15,017 nt of DNA from Bacteroidetes bacterium UBA4408 (lineage in GTDB: Bacteria; Bacteroidota; Bacteroidia; UBA4408), in contig DGQS01000124.1 of the NCBI GenBank assembly GCA_002389785.1, positions 1 to 15,017 of the forward strand, in the 5' to 3' direction. Under the pieces are notes generated by a model. That model had not been told where the DNA came from. It did not search any database and saw only the letters and a list, made by a program, of their open reading frames with translations. Positions 14,975 to 15,017 of this stretch are shown here, piece by piece. Numbering within the stretch: the stretch's first letter is position 1; every line of letters starts with the position of its first letter. The position numbers were made by a program, and so were the translations under genes.

Positions 14975-15017
14975 ATGAAAAAGATAGTTTATAGCCTTTT
15001 ATTTTTAGTAGTTTTTG
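14975..15017 (+). CDS. Start of a secreted protein gene (cut by window edge)
   Basis: ATG at 14975 opens a frame reading MKKIVYSLLFLVVF to the last base: two lysines and then a continuous hydrophobic run, the start of a Sec signal peptide. It begins 19 bases after the stop of the 171-residue secreted protein, on the same strand, so the two are probably co-transcribed. Nothing of the mature protein is visible. Confidence 0.6.
   Translation, partial: MKKIVYSLLFLVVF

Overview
The window is a compact, AT-rich piece of a Bacteroidota chromosome, most likely from a non-Bacteroidales lineage. The signs are consistent across the window. Several upstream regions carry the phylum-typical -7 promoter box TAnnTTTG, and Shine-Dalgarno sites are nearly absent. 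There is a DUF2062 glycosyltransferase next to an MMPL exporter/acyltransferase fusion, and a helix-hairpin-helix outer-membrane barrel protein. No rRNA, tRNA, insertion sequence, prophage or CRISPR array is visible.

Layout. Positions 1-376 (minus) hold the start of a pirin-family gene with a twin-arginine signal; it runs off the left edge. Positions 458-7026 (minus) hold a tight four-gene unit, transcribed right to left: a glycosyltransferase fused to DUF2062, an MMPL exporter fused to a PlsC acyltransferase, a SAM methyltransferase, and a CrtI/retinol-saturase-like FAD oxidoreductase. This set resembles the export and tailoring part of Bacteroidota aryl-polyene/flexirubin-type lipid pigment clusters, but no ketosynthase, dehydratase or acyl carrier gene is present here. 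The exporter and methyltransferase appear to be a single three-domain gene broken by a one-base frameshift in an A4 tract at 2611-2614.

A 75-base divergent promoter region (7027-7101) carries opposed -7 boxes and a perfect 12-bp palindrome. From it runs a plus-strand unit at 7102-11749: purK and purE, which carry out the two-step bacterial conversion of AIR to CAIR in purine synthesis, followed 5 and 9 bases later by two outer-membrane beta-barrel proteins, the second with an N-terminal ComEA-like helix-hairpin-helix region. This unit converges on an aroB-aroA pair (11809-14132, minus) of the shikimate pathway, joined by an ATGA stop/start overlap.

The right edge (14133-15017) holds a roughly 300-base non-coding region with an 8-bp-arm inverted repeat and a good -7 box. 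After it come a 171-residue secreted protein of unknown function with two copies of an NYxxxVxAFKxxF...PW motif, and the first 14 codons of another signal-peptide-bearing gene. This edge looks like the beginning of a surface or secreted-protein locus and is the least explained part of the window.

Most of the window is ordinary metabolism. The points worth following are the apparent break in the exporter-methyltransferase fusion, the absence of a polyketide core beside its tailoring genes, and the duplicated-motif secreted protein.
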